Assembly: GCA_019359765.1 (NCBI GenBank)
Contig: JAHHGU010000018.1
Span: 27,568 to 91,567 of the forward strand
Source of the DNA: Aphanothece sp. CMT-3BRIN-NPC111
GTDB taxonomy: Bacteria; Cyanobacteriota; Cyanobacteriia; Cyanobacteriales; JAHHGU01
DNA: 64,000 nucleotides
Reading direction: 5' to 3'
Shown: positions 19,504 through 28,699 of the stretch, piece after piece
Layout of the letters: the number at the start of each line of letters is the position of its first letter
Position numbering within the stretch: position 1 is the stretch's first letter
The notes under the pieces: model-generated
The model's input: the letters and a program-made list of their open reading frames with translations, nothing else
Told to the model about the DNA's origin: nothing
The model's database searches: none
Translations under genes and position numbers: made by a program

Positions 19504-20994
19504 ATGAGGGAGAAAGATAACTACATCTGCAACAACCTCCTCAGAAACAATCGTCCAGAGGGTGGTCGGATGGAGAGCAACCGCTTTCAGCAATGGAGCC
19601 GAGTAATATGGGGCACGCGATCGCGCTTTTTAGCCTGGTACGTAGTCTTGATGGCTGTCTCTGCCTTGGTTTCCATTCTCGCCATCCGTCAGGTTCTGTT
19701 TCTTCGCCTAGAAAAGCGAATTGAAAAGTCTCTAGCTCAGGAAGTAGAAGAGTTCCGCCAATTAGTTAGAGGACGGAACCCAACAACTGGTGAATTTTTT
19801 GGAGATGATGTCTCTTCGCTCTTTAAGGTATTTCTCAGCCGCAATATTCCCAACGACGATGAGTTTCTGCTAACGCTATTGGACGGAAAACTCTACAGCT
19901 CGAGTCCAAGTGCGCTGCCAAAATACCTGCAAGAGAATTCCGATTTAATCAAGCGCTGGGCTAAACTAACTCAGCCGAAGCGAGGCCAGACTGTTATTTT
20001 AGATGGAACTATCCTCTATTTGACTGAACCAGTTTTCATCGGAAAAAAAATGCGAGGGACATTTATAGTTGTTCACTCTACAGCTGGAGAGCGGAACGAG
20101 ATCGATGAAGCTGTGATTGCCATAACTCAGGTGACAATTGCTGTCCTCGCAGCCGCTTCAATATTAGCCTGGGTAGCTGCTGGACGGGTATTAGCTCCAC
20201 TGTGGTTACTGACAGAAACGGCTCGTTCTATTAGGGAATCTGACTTGACTGGACGCCTTCCGGTTAAAGGCTCAGATGAAATTGCCGAGTTAAGCATCAC
20301 GTTTAATCAGATGTTAGACCGTCTCCAGTCTGCATTCGCCAGTCAACGAGACTTTATTAATGATGCCGGTCACGAACTGCGGACACCCCTTACCATTATT
20401 AGAGGTCATCTAGAACTGTTAGAGGATAACCCCCAAGAGCGCCAGGAAACTTTGGAAGTTGTCATGGATGAGTTAGACCGCATGAACCGCTTTGTCGATG
20501 ACTTAATCCTACTGGCTAAGGCAGAACAACCGGATTTTCTGGTGTTAAAAACCGTAGATATTAGTTCGCTCACCGAGGAACTCTACATCAAAGCAAAAGC
20601 TTTAGCCGATCGAGACTGGCGTTTGGAAAGCAAAGGAAAAGGTCTAATTGTGGCTGACCGCCAGCGAATTACTCAGGCGGTGATGAACTTGGCTCAGAAT
20701 GCAACTCAGCACACAAAAATAGGGGATGTCATTGCCATCGGCTCTACTTTGAGTGCCCAGAAAGCTTGTTTTTGGGTACGAGACACAGGGGAAGGAATTT
20801 CTTTGGCTGACCAAGAGCGAATTTTCCAACGCTTTGCTCGTGGCACCAATAGTCGTCGTCGTTCTGATGGAGCAGGTTTGGGATTAGCCATTGTGCAAGC
20901 GATCGCCGAAGCTCACGGGGGTTCGGTCGAACTTCTCAGCCAACTGGGTGAAGGTTCGATTTTCACGCTTGTTATTCCCTTAGCACATTCATGA
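19504..20994 (+). CDS. Sensor histidine kinase with HAMP domain
   Basis: A 496-residue membrane kinase. Transmembrane helix 1 (~40-62), an extracytoplasmic sensor domain (~63-205), helix 2 (~210-232), HAMP (~233-285), the phospho-acceptor in GHELRTPLTII (H-box, about residue 300), then N-box MNLAQNATQHT, DTGEGIS and GAGLGLAI. All kinase boxes are intact. The ATG at 19570 (MESNRFQQ) is an alternative start. The next gene is its likely partner regulator, but a terminator-like hairpin lies between them. Confidence 0.93.
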   Translation: MREKDNYICNNLLRNNRPEGGRMESNRFQQWSRVIWGTRSRFLAWYVVLMAVSALVSILAIRQVLFLRLEKRIEKSLAQEVEEFRQLVRGRNPTTGEFFGDDVSSLFKVFLSRNIPNDDEFLLTLLDGKLYSSSPSALPKYLQENSDLIKRWAKLTQPKRGQTVILDGTILYLTEPVFIGKKMRGTFIVVHSTAGERNEIDEAVIAITQVTIAVLAAASILAWVAAGRVLAPLWLLTETARSIRESDLTGRLPVKGSDEIAELSITFNQMLDRLQSAFASQRDFINDAGHELRTPLTIIRGHLELLEDNPQERQETLEVVMDELDRMNRFVDDLILLAKAEQPDFLVLKTVDISSLTEELYIKAKALADRDWRLESKGKGLIVADRQRITQAVMNLAQNATQHTKIGDVIAIGSTLSAQKACFWVRDTGEGISLADQERIFQRFARGTNSRRRSDGAGLGLAIVQAIAEAHGGSVELLSQLGEGSIFTLVIPLAHS

Positions 20995-21340
20995 TATTTT
21001 CTCCGACCAAATCAGTTGAGGTCGGGGCTTTTTATGCTTACAAATGATTCATCCTGCTTTCTTGCAGATTTATTGCATCCGGACAGAAATAATCCGTCAG
21101 TAAGGGTGTTAAGGGTTATACCATTGCTTTTTTGCACAGCTACAAATACTCCCTCTGCTCCTGAAAGCGGTATGTAGCGTATCAAAAGTGAAATGGTATT
21201 AGGTGTCGGGTTGTTGGGGGGGAAGGCACTCTTAGTTCCTAAAATCTGTCTACTCCTTAAGCTTGCAAAACTCAACCTTAACCTTCATTTGTTATGGGTT
21301 GTTAGTTATACGTGGTTAATTTTAATCTTCACATCCTCAG
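20995..21340. other. Spacer between kinase and regulator genes
   Basis: Holds a terminator at 21003-21033. The remaining ~300 bp shows no convincing gene and presumably carries the promoter of the response regulator. Confidence 0.5.
21003..21033 (+). terminator. Rho-independent terminator after the histidine kinase gene
   Basis: Perfect stem CCGACC/GGTCGG with an 11-base loop, followed by GGC and TTTTT. Confidence 0.75.
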
Positions 21341-22009
21341 ATGAACCGGATTTTGATTGCAGAAGACGAACCTCGCATCGTTACCTTTTTAGAAAAGGGT
21401 TTACGAGCTAATGGGTTTACCACCACAGTGGCAAAAGACGGTCATGAGGCTATTCTCATGGCTAACAGTGAAGATTTTGACTTGCTGATCCTAGATCTTG
21501 GTCTTCCTGGCAAAGATGGCTGGATAGTACTTGAAGAGTTGCGAGGTCAAGGGGAACAGTTGCCCATTATTATCCTTACAGCTCGTGATGAGGTGCGGGA
21601 CAAAGTGGCTGGATTGGAGGGAGGCGCTGACGACTACGTGACCAAACCCTTTCGTTTTGAAGAATTACTAGCGCGGGTGCGGTTGCGGTTGCGCGACAAT
21701 CGCTTGCCCAAAGGTAAAGAGGAAATGGTGCTGAGTGCAAGCAACATTATCCTGAACTTGCGGACTCGTCAAGTGCAAGTCGGCGATCGCCTGATTGAGT
21801 TATCAGCCAGAGAGTTCATCTTAACAGAAACATTTCTCCGCCACCCAGGACAAGTGATGAGTCGAGAGCAGCTGCTCAGTCATGTCTGGGGCTATGATTA
21901 TGACCCAGGTTCCAATATTGTTGATGTTTATATAGGATACCTACGCAAAAAGCTAGGCGGCAATAAGTTCGAGACAGTCAGAGGTATAGGCTATCGGTTA
22001 CGAACATGA
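21341..22009 (+). CDS. OmpR/PhoB-family response regulator
   Basis: 222 residues. Receiver domain (1-115) with acidic pocket AEDEP, phospho-acceptor Asp in LLILDLGLPGKDGW (about residue 51), switch Thr in ILTARD and conserved Lys in VTKPF. The C-terminal winged helix (~130-222) has the typical ELSAREFILTETFLRHPGQVMSREQLL and YLRKKLG/VRGIGYRL elements. It probably receives phosphate from the kinase encoded just upstream. The next gene downstream, an exported protein, is a possible target; that is inference from position only. Confidence 0.95.
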   Translation: MNRILIAEDEPRIVTFLEKGLRANGFTTTVAKDGHEAILMANSEDFDLLILDLGLPGKDGWIVLEELRGQGEQLPIIILTARDEVRDKVAGLEGGADDYVTKPFRFEELLARVRLRLRDNRLPKGKEEMVLSASNIILNLRTRQVQVGDRLIELSAREFILTETFLRHPGQVMSREQLLSHVWGYDYDPGSNIVDVYIGYLRKKLGGNKFETVRGIGYRLRT

Positions 22010-22401
22010 GATTTTTAAGCCCCCGACTATGGATGAATCCTCTCCGGAAAGCGAGTGTTAGTTGTTAGTCGGCGTGTTGTTAGTTGTATTTTCTATGCTC
22101 CTACTGTACAGGTGGCGGCGAATAATCCCCCCAAACGGTCCGTGGTCGGGGCGGCATTGAGCCACCCCCTTCGGTAAAGGTTTATACGTGGTTTTGAAAA
22201 GTGCTCGCCAACCTCTGTAACTATAACTGTATGTTTGCTAAAAGCTGACTGAAGGATTGCTATACCTACACTGATCTCAGGTCATTTAGCTTTACATGAG
22301 AGTTTTCTCATAGAAACTTTAATTCAGTTTCATGTAGGTGCACCAATATATGAAATGTAGGGAAACTTAGACATCCACAAAACTCAGGTGGTATTTGAAT
22401 C
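22010..22401. other. Regulatory-looking spacer upstream of an exported protein
   Basis: No gene seen. It contains a palindrome ATGAGA-GTTT-TCTCAT at 22296-22311 and an inverted pair ACCTACA (about 22264) / TGTAGGT (about 22332). Both are possible operator sites for the adjacent response regulator, unproven. Confidence 0.35.
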
Positions 22402-22965
22402 ATGAAAAATATTCATGTTCTCGCAGTAACTGCTCTGACCTCGCTCAGCATGCTGGCAGGAACATCTATTGTTCGGGCTGAAGAAACCACTTGCCAGGGG
22501 ACTCTAGGTGCTGTAACTGTTGATAACATTAGAGTTCCTGCTAGCAAGACCTGCAATTTGAACGGCACAAAGGTAAAGGGTACCGTGAAGGTTGAGTCCA
22601 ACGCCACACTGAGGGCGGCTAACGTGAGTGTAGTCGGCAATATCCAGGCTGAGAATGCGGCATCTGTCTCCGTTAGCTCAGGTTCAATTGTAGGAGGCAG
22701 CATCCAGATCAAGCAAGGCGGTACCGCTAGCGTTGCTAGTTCCAAGATCAACGGGGACTTGCAGTTTGACGCCAACAGCGGTCGTTTAGTCGCAAATCTT
22801 AACCAGATAGGTGGCAGCCTACAGGCATTTCAGAACACTGGAGGGTTGTCTATTACAAACAATAGAATTGATGGGAATTTGCAGTGCAAAGAGAACCGTC
22901 CTCAACCTACTGGAGGCGGTAATATTGTCCAAGGAAATAAGGAAGACCAGTGTTCCAGGCTCTAA
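22402..22965 (+). CDS. Exported repeat protein, probably beta-solenoid, function unknown
   Basis: 187 residues with a clear Sec signal peptide (MKNIHVLAVTALTSLSMLAG...VRA). The mature part alternates short Val/Ile/Ser/Gly strands about every 18-22 residues (GTVKVESNATLR, GNIQAENAASVS, GSIQIKQGGTAS, GDLQFDANSGR, GSLQAFQNTGG, GNLQCKENRPQ), the pattern of a parallel beta-helix as in polymer-forming or adhesin-type proteins. Four cysteines (near residues 31, 44, 168 and 184) could clamp the two ends. The start has no competing upstream Met. Confidence 0.75.
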   Translation: MKNIHVLAVTALTSLSMLAGTSIVRAEETTCQGTLGAVTVDNIRVPASKTCNLNGTKVKGTVKVESNATLRAANVSVVGNIQAENAASVSVSSGSIVGGSIQIKQGGTASVASSKINGDLQFDANSGRLVANLNQIGGSLQAFQNTGGLSITNNRIDGNLQCKENRPQPTGGGNIVQGNKEDQCSRL

Positions 22966-23063
22966 GGACGTTTGCATAACATGGAAGCATCAGCAGTGGT
23001 AAGCTCCTCAGTTTTGTGAACAGTGCTAGTTGACACCATGTTATCTCTCGGATGGCTTTAGAG

Positions 23064-23852
23064 CTATAAAGGCCATCCAAGTCTCGTCGGCTGCTGATAA
23101 ACTCGCTTAAGCGTATTGATGTCTCTGGGGGAAATAGGGGGCGGATTACGCACCTGGGAAAAGTACAAAGCGTCTGTTTCTAAGGGACTATGCCCCCAGA
23201 TACCCAGAGCATGACCAAGTTCGTGACGCCCAGCTGCCTTAATATATTCCTTTGACAAATCGGGACTCAGTAGAATGTTACACCTGTGGTACAAAACTGC
23301 TGGGGTGCCTGCGGCTTGTCGAATGTAAAACTCGTAGTGGGTTTCGGCTGAGCGGGCGGGGGGTAGCTGCAATTCGCCAGTGTCGCGCTTAAAAGAAGGT
23401 CGTAAGGGAGGGCGCGATCGCAAAATCGCAATATCTGCATTTTCCCGTTGCTCCACTACCACCAGAGGTAAATAAACGCTCCATTCCTGCACGGGTTGCA
23501 ATACTGCCTCAACCCATTGCTGGAAACGACGGGAACTGGCGGATGTTCCGGCTGCGTTTAATGGTCGCTCCACATAAACCTTTAGGGGAAACTCTGACCA
23601 GACCAGATAGCCGAGATTGGTCGGCTTTACTTGGGAGAAATAATCACCCCTGCCTGTAGAGTCTTGCCATTGCTCTAGCGTGCGGGGCAGAGGGTGAGCT
23701 TGTAGGGGTGGTAACCCAGATAAGTTTTCTAACTCCGCTGTTGAGAACTGAACATTAATAAAAATACTCAGTAAGCCTGTGCAGATAGCTAGCACCAGTG
23801 CTACCAGTAGCCGCCTGCGCCGTAATATTAGCTTGAGCAACATGAAGAGCAA
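23064..23852 (-). CDS. Metzincin-like zinc protease, exported
   Basis: 262 residues with a basic N-terminus and one hydrophobic segment (~14-33) that serves as a signal anchor or signal peptide. The zinc site HELGHALGIWGHS fits the metzincin/matrixin consensus HExxHxxGxxH, about residue 213. The rest lacks recognisable accessory domains. The downstream Met-turn is not obvious. Inference: an extracytoplasmic peptidase of the small predicted Zn-dependent protease group seen in cyanobacteria. It stands alone between convergent spacers. Confidence 0.8.
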   Translation of the reverse strand: MLFMLLKLILRRRRLLVALVLAICTGLLSIFINVQFSTAELENLSGLPPLQAHPLPRTLEQWQDSTGRGDYFSQVKPTNLGYLVWSEFPLKVYVERPLNAAGTSASSRRFQQWVEAVLQPVQEWSVYLPLVVVEQRENADIAILRSRPPLRPSFKRDTGELQLPPARSAETHYEFYIRQAAGTPAVLYHRCNILLSPDLSKEYIKAAGRHELGHALGIWGHSPLETDALYFSQVRNPPPISPRDINTLKRVYQQPTRLGWPL

Positions 23853-23878
23853 GCAGATAACGTCATGTCGCTGCGCTC

Positions 23879-24080
23879 CAATTCGTAATTCGTAATTAAT
23901 ACCCCATAAATAAATTTAGGGGCTTGGACATTGATGCTACGCATTTATGGCTTTTCCATAAAATTTAGGGGCTTGAAACCGGGAATTACGAATTATTTTG
24001 GTCAAAGTAATTCGTAATTAGTACTTACAATCAGTGGGGGCTTGTACCCTCTTTAATTACGAATTACGAATTACGAGTTA
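23879..24080. repeat. Heptamer arrays in inverted pair with embedded dispersed repeats
   Basis: AATTCGT units at 23879-23898 and GAATTAC units at 24056-24079 are the same heptamer in opposite orientation. Between them, 23966-24004 is shared with 49511-49564, and a segment with TAAATTTAGGGGCTTG occurs twice in direct orientation. Confidence 0.75.
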
Positions 24081-24135
24081 ATAATTATTTTATCACCTCT
24101 TTTTCAGTCGAGGCATCTTTTTCAAGTCATAAATA

Positions 24136-24262
24136 GTTCTTAGAACCTATCCGAAAAGCCAATTTGAGGAGTTTTAAACCGCAGATATAGCGGGCAGCGC
24201 TTGCCGCAGGCTAAGCAGATATCTAGGCGACTAAAACTATTTTGCGGATAGGCTCTTAGAAC
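24136..24262. mobile_element. MITE-like element, copy 1
   Basis: Ends are inverted repeats: TTAGAACCTATCCGAAAA at the left and, read on the opposite strand at the right, CTAAGAGCCTATCCGCAAAA. It is ~125 bp and non-coding. A related left end occurs at 50402 after the second VWA gene. Confidence 0.55.
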
Positions 24263-24495
24263 TATCGGGCTAACCAACCGGCACTCAAAATCACACTTAA
24301 GCCCAGAAAAATGACGCTGAGTATCCAGGTAACACGGTTGAGTGCCGTTTCTGCGCTCTTAGTGCTAGTAAAGAGCTGGGCTTGGCCACCTATGCCCCCA
24401 ATGCCGTCCCCCTTGGGACTATGCAGCAACACTAAAACAATTAAACCTACGGCAGAAACTGCCCAGATAGTTTGAATGATGTTAATTACGCTCAT
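24262..24495 (-). CDS. secG: Preprotein translocase subunit SecG
   Basis: 77 residues with two hydrophobic helices separated by the conserved cytoplasmic loop rich in Gly (SPKGDGIGGIGGQAQLF). SecG assists SecYE/SecA in protein export across the plasma and thylakoid membranes. It sits downstream of gpmI on the same strand with a 72-bp gap filled by TTAGTAG-type heptamers, an arrangement seen in other cyanobacteria. Confidence 0.93.
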   Translation of the reverse strand: MSVINIIQTIWAVSAVGLIVLVLLHSPKGDGIGGIGGQAQLFTSTKSAETALNRVTWILSVIFLGLSVILSAGWLAR

Positions 24496-24497
24496 GG

Positions 24498-24562
24498 TTA
24501 GTAGTTTAGTAGTTGGTTGTTAGTAGTTAGTAGTTAGTGGCTAATAACTACTAACTACTAAC
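24498..24562. repeat. STRR heptamer arrays (TTAGTAG) in inverted pair
   Basis: Left half has repeated TTAGTAG/TTAGTGG units, right half CTACTAA units. The two halves can fold into one hairpin between gpmI and secG. Confidence 0.75.
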
Positions 24563-24567
24563 ACGCA

Positions 24568-26166
24568 TCACAAAGAAACTCGCACTGGCGTCCGATTAGC
24601 TCGGACTTCAAACTCAATCGGGAGCACCATTGAGCGACCTGTCATTTCTGGTGGTTGGGGCAGTTTTAAGATTTCTAGAATCGTCGGTGCAATATCTGAT
24701 AGACGACCATCAGTTCTTAAAGCCACTTCCGTACCATATCCAGGGATTTTTAATCCCTCCCCTTCAACCAGGATAAATGGTACGGGATTAGTTGTGTGAG
24801 CTGTCCAAGGGTTGCCGTCCTCATCAAACATACATTCAGCGTTGCCGTGGTCAGCTATGATGATCGCCGTTCCGCCAGCTTTGTTGATGCTCAAAAGCAG
24901 CCTTCCCAGACACCGATCTACGGTTTCCAGCGCTTGAATGGTGGGTTCCATCTTACCTGTGTGTCCTACCATGTCTGGGTTGGCGTAGTTGATGACGAGT
25001 AGGGAGTAAATGCTTTTTTCAATAGCTGCGATCGCTACATCTGTGAGTGGTTCTGCCGACATCGCCGGTGCTCGGTCGTAAGTCGCCACCATTGGACTTT
25101 GCACCAGTTCCCGGTCTTCTCCTGGAAAAGGCTGCTCAAGGCCACCGTTGAAGAAATAAGTTACGTGGGCGTATTTTTCTGTCTCAGATGTGCGAAACTG
25201 GCGCAGGTCGTGCTTGGCAATCACTTCTCCCAGAAGGTTACTCAAGTTCTGAGGTTCAAAAGCCACTAACACCGGCAAGCTAGGTTCGTACTGAGTAAAT
25301 GTTACAAACGTAAGGGGCTGAATCTGCTGCCGTTCAAAGCCGTTAAAGTTGGAAGCAACAAAAGCACTGCTCAGTTGTCTTGCCCGGTCGGGACGGAAGT
25401 TAAAGAAGATTACTCCATCCTCTGGTTCCACAGCCCCCGGAGCAATGCGTGTCGGGAGGATAAACTCGTCTGTCACTCCTTGTGCATAGGAAGCCAGCAT
25501 GAATTCTACAGGGGAATGACCATTCCCTAAACCATCCTGGGCGATCGCATCGTAGGCAAGTTTGACACGATCCCACTTGTGGTCTCGATCCATAGCGTAG
25601 TAGCGACCACTGATGGTGACAATGCGCCCCACGTTAATCAAGTCGATGTGGTCTTGAATTTTCTGAATTGCCTCGACACCCTCTTTGGGAGATGTATCGC
25701 GACCATCTGTGATGGCGTGGATACAAACCTCTGGAACTTCTTGCGCTTTGGCTAAATCCAGCAAACCGAGTAAATGATCGAGATGGGAATGTACCCCGCC
25801 TTCAGAGCAAAGTCCGACCAAATGCAGCTTTCCTCCCCGAATCCGGACATCCTGACACGCTTGCACCAGAGCTACGTTACTCAGTATGGAACCATCTTCC
25901 ACTGCGTCTGAGATGCGAACTAATTCTTGCGGTACAACCCGCCCAGAACCAATATTGAGGTGTCCCACTTCCGAGTTCCCCATTTGACCTTCTGGTAGCC
26001 CCACTGCTTTACCAGAGGTGAGGAGCAGGGTGTGAGGATAAGCTGCCCAAAGACTATCCATCACGGGGGTGTTGGCAGCGGCAATGGCGTTGCCTTCAGT
26101 TTCTTCGCGGTAGCCCCAGCCGTCTAAGATGACTAGCACCACGGGAGAGACAGGTGCTTGCGCCAT
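24568..26166 (-). CDS. gpmI: 2,3-bisphosphoglycerate-independent phosphoglycerate mutase
   Basis: 532-residue Mn-dependent glycolytic mutase interconverting 3- and 2-phosphoglycerate. The metal-site Asp is in VILDGWGYRE, the nucleophilic Ser in GNSEVGHLNIGSGR (about residue 62), and the second metal cluster in NYANPDMVGHTG and IADHGNAE. Substrate-binding GRYYAMDRD and FFNFRPDRARQ are intact. Length is typical. Upstream of secG, probably co-transcribed. Confidence 0.96.
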   Translation of the reverse strand: MAQAPVSPVVLVILDGWGYREETEGNAIAAANTPVMDSLWAAYPHTLLLTSGKAVGLPEGQMGNSEVGHLNIGSGRVVPQELVRISDAVEDGSILSNVALVQACQDVRIRGGKLHLVGLCSEGGVHSHLDHLLGLLDLAKAQEVPEVCIHAITDGRDTSPKEGVEAIQKIQDHIDLINVGRIVTISGRYYAMDRDHKWDRVKLAYDAIAQDGLGNGHSPVEFMLASYAQGVTDEFILPTRIAPGAVEPEDGVIFFNFRPDRARQLSSAFVASNFNGFERQQIQPLTFVTFTQYEPSLPVLVAFEPQNLSNLLGEVIAKHDLRQFRTSETEKYAHVTYFFNGGLEQPFPGEDRELVQSPMVATYDRAPAMSAEPLTDVAIAAIEKSIYSLLVINYANPDMVGHTGKMEPTIQALETVDRCLGRLLLSINKAGGTAIIIADHGNAECMFDEDGNPWTAHTTNPVPFILVEGEGLKIPGYGTEVALRTDGRLSDIAPTILEILKLPQPPEMTGRSMVLPIEFEVRANRTPVRVSL

Positions 26167-26420
26167 AGTATTGCCCTTTCTTTCAGTGATTTAACGAAAT
26201 AATAGCACTGAGATTAGCAATTTTCTGTTTATTTTTACCGATTTATTCTGTTCATGACGTTTTCGGGAGGTGGGGTTTGTTTTGAGGATGGCGAGCGCGA
26301 TCGCACTCCTACTGCTATTTGTTATTTCCATCCCTAATAGGGATTAGTACATAGCTTGCCCAGTCCCGCTAGTCAAAGCCCTACGGGCTATTATATATAT
26401 CCTATCGCAGAGGTCAATCT

Positions 26421-26510
26421 ATTTTGGATTAAAGAATTTACCTCGCCCTGCATAGTAGAGACGCCCTGCCAGGGCATCTCTACTTGAACCAAATTTCACG
26501 TCCTCAATCG
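26421..26510. repeat. Dispersed repeat family R1, copy A, interrupted by a palindrome
   Basis: Contains TTTTGGATTAAAGAATTTAC followed by CCCTGCATAG and, after the palindrome, CTTGAACCAAATTTCACGTC. Related copies lie at 49404-49480, 56241-56290 and 60116-60182. The rest of the 26167-26613 spacer shows no gene. Confidence 0.7.
26455..26483. repeat. 29-bp palindrome of the GTAGAGACG family
   Basis: Arms GTAGAGACGCCCTG and CAGGGCATCTCTAC around a single central C, one mismatch. It lies inside dispersed repeat copy A. Related palindromes lie at 54666-54717 and 60423-60451. Confidence 0.8.
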
Positions 26511-26613
26511 TTAATCAAAAATCGGTAATCCTACGGCTAAAAGTCGTGCTCAAGCCCCAAATCTCAACTTGGTCGAGCCCTAAAACAGCTGTTAGCACCG
26601 TATTAGGCAGGGC

Positions 26614-28308
26614 TTATTTGCCTTTAGCAGCAGCCTTTGCAGCTTTGGCAGCTTTCTTAGCAGCTTTTTCGGCGGCGAGCGCAGCTAATCTCGCTTGCTC
26701 TTTTTCCTCAGCAATTTTATCCAAGTAGTAATGATAATCCCCTAGATAGATGCGGAATTCCCCGTCACGAATCTCAACAATTTTGTTAGCTACTTTGGAG
26801 ATAAAATAGCGGTCGTGGGAGACGATTATTGCCGTACCATCATAGTTTTGGAGTGCTTCTTCCACCATTTCCTTGGCGGGGATATCCAGGTGATTGGTTG
26901 GTTCATCCAGAATTAGTAAATTAGCTGGACGCAAAAGCATTTTAGCGAGGGCTAAACGAGCCTTTTCTCCCCCACTCAGGGCTACAACTTTTTTAAGTAC
27001 TGTGTCGCCACTAAATAGAAATCGTCCTAAAAGTGTACGAACTTCCTCATTTTTCCATTCTGGAACTTCGTCATGGATAGTTTCCATAACAGTTTTGTCC
27101 AAATCTAGTGCTTCAGCTTGATTTTGCTCAAAATAGCCAGGGATGACGTTGTGGTTGCCCAATTTTACTGTGCCTTCTGTGGGCTTTTCCATACCCATAA
27201 TCATGCGTAGCACAGTGGATTTCCCCGCACCGTTGGGACCGAGAAAGGCAATGCGATCGCCCCGTTCAATAAGCAGATCTGCCCCTAAGAATAGAATCTT
27301 GTCATCATAGCTATGCACTAAATCTTTAATTTCCACCACCTCACGACCACTCCGGGGCGCTGGGGGAAAGCGAAAGTGAAGATTTCTTAAAGAACCTGTT
27401 GGTGCTTCAATTCGCTCAATTTTATCTAGTTGTTTCTCGCGGCTTTTTGCTTGGGTGCTGCGGGTGGCGCTGGCACGAAAGCGATCCACAAATGTTTGCT
27501 GTTTTTCCAGTTCTTTTTGCTGGCGTTCATAAGCGCTTAGTTGGGCTTCTTGTGCCTCAGCTTTTTGTAGTAAATAAGCCGAGTAGTTGCCCAGGTAAGC
27601 GGTAGAAACACCGCGTTCAGTTTCCACGATCTGAGTGCAGAGGCGGTCGAGGAACTCCCGGTCATGGGAGACAATTACCATCGGGGTCATTAGCCCCTTA
27701 AGATATGTTTCCAGCCATTCAATTGTTTCTAGATCCAGGTGGTTAGTAGGTTCGTCCAGCAGCAATAAGTCAGGTTTTTGTAGCAGGATCTTGCCCAAAC
27801 TCATCCGCATCTGCCAGCCGCCACTAAAGGCACTCACTAGGCGATCGCCATCTTCTTGCTCAAACCCCATTTCTGGCAAAATCTTCTCAATCTGTGATTC
27901 TAATCCGTAGCCATTCAACGCCTCGAACTGACGCTGTAGCTTATCCATTTTGTGGATTAGTTTGTCTAACTCCTCTGGCGTGGCGGTTTCCATCTCCCGA
28001 TGTACCTGCGCCAGAGATTCATGCACAAAGTTTGCTTCCCCAAACGCCCGCCATAACTCTTCTTTGACTGTACGGGTGGGGTCTACCTTGAACTCTTGAG
28101 TTAGGTAAGCTATGTGTAAACTGGCAGGACGAATGACTTCCCCAGCTGTCGGCTCAATCTCTCCGGCAATAATTTTCAGCTGGGTAGATTTGCCTGCACC
28201 GTTGACGCCGACTAAGCCAATGCGATCGCCAACTTTGACTTCCCAGTTGACATTTTTGAGGACTTCTCCTGTAGGGTAAACTTTACTGATATGTTCGAGT
28301 CGCAGCAT
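26614..28308 (-). CDS. ABC-F family ATPase
   Basis: 564 residues with two ABC cassettes and no membrane domain. Cassette 1 has GVNGAGKST and LLLDEPTNHLD with signature FSGGW; cassette 2 has GPNGAGKST, LSGGEKARLALAKML and LILDEPTNHLD. The linker (~240-300) is charged and helical (QEAQLSAYERQQKELEKQQ), as in ribosome-binding ABC-F translation factors. The C-terminus ends in a Lys/Ala-rich tail (KAAKKAAKAAKAAAKGK), which may bind RNA. ABC-F proteins rescue or protect ribosomes; the exact subgroup is not assignable here. Confidence 0.92.
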   Translation of the reverse strand: MLRLEHISKVYPTGEVLKNVNWEVKVGDRIGLVGVNGAGKSTQLKIIAGEIEPTAGEVIRPASLHIAYLTQEFKVDPTRTVKEELWRAFGEANFVHESLAQVHREMETATPEELDKLIHKMDKLQRQFEALNGYGLESQIEKILPEMGFEQEDGDRLVSAFSGGWQMRMSLGKILLQKPDLLLLDEPTNHLDLETIEWLETYLKGLMTPMVIVSHDREFLDRLCTQIVETERGVSTAYLGNYSAYLLQKAEAQEAQLSAYERQQKELEKQQTFVDRFRASATRSTQAKSREKQLDKIERIEAPTGSLRNLHFRFPPAPRSGREVVEIKDLVHSYDDKILFLGADLLIERGDRIAFLGPNGAGKSTVLRMIMGMEKPTEGTVKLGNHNVIPGYFEQNQAEALDLDKTVMETIHDEVPEWKNEEVRTLLGRFLFSGDTVLKKVVALSGGEKARLALAKMLLRPANLLILDEPTNHLDIPAKEMVEEALQNYDGTAIIVSHDRYFISKVANKIVEIRDGEFRIYLGDYHYYLDKIAEEKEQARLAALAAEKAAKKAAKAAKAAAKGK

Positions 28309-28550
28309 TACGGTGTCTCCAAGGCAGCTGGGGTGAGGGCTAATTACTAGACTGCTGGCGATTAGTAGAGTTGCCAGCAGGCTTTATCAGGCAATATGGG
28401 GAATACCTCAGTCAATCTTAACGAAATTTAATTATAAATTAAGTCATTGGTTCAACAAGATGACACCGAGTTAAAAAGGGGCGACTCAAGGTTCCCCCTT
28501 TTTAAGCAGGGCTGATTTACTGTCATGGTAGAAAAATTTATCAGTTGAGA

Positions 28551-28680
28551 AAACCTGGTTTGGGGGTTTCCTCCCAATCCACCCGTTGGGAGACGCGACC
28601 GTCCCCCAAACAGAGTCCGAAAGGTTTGGTCGGTTTGATGCTTATTTTCCTTTCTAGACAATAAAGTAGCCTCCCTTTTC
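28551..28680 (+). repeat. Dispersed hairpin repeat, copy 2 (loop inverted)
   Basis: Homologous to 9631-9760. The hairpin reads TTGGGAGAC-GCGACC-GTCCCCCAA; its loop GCGACC is the reverse complement of the loop GGTCGC in copy 1, while the flanks keep the same orientation. The open frame on the minus strand here is only a repeat translation. Confidence 0.8.
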
Positions 28681-28699
28681 GATAGGACTATTGCCTGCT

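Noticed and set aside
28452..28661. 69-codon minus-strand frame
   Set aside because: Lies wholly within dispersed hairpin repeat copy 2.
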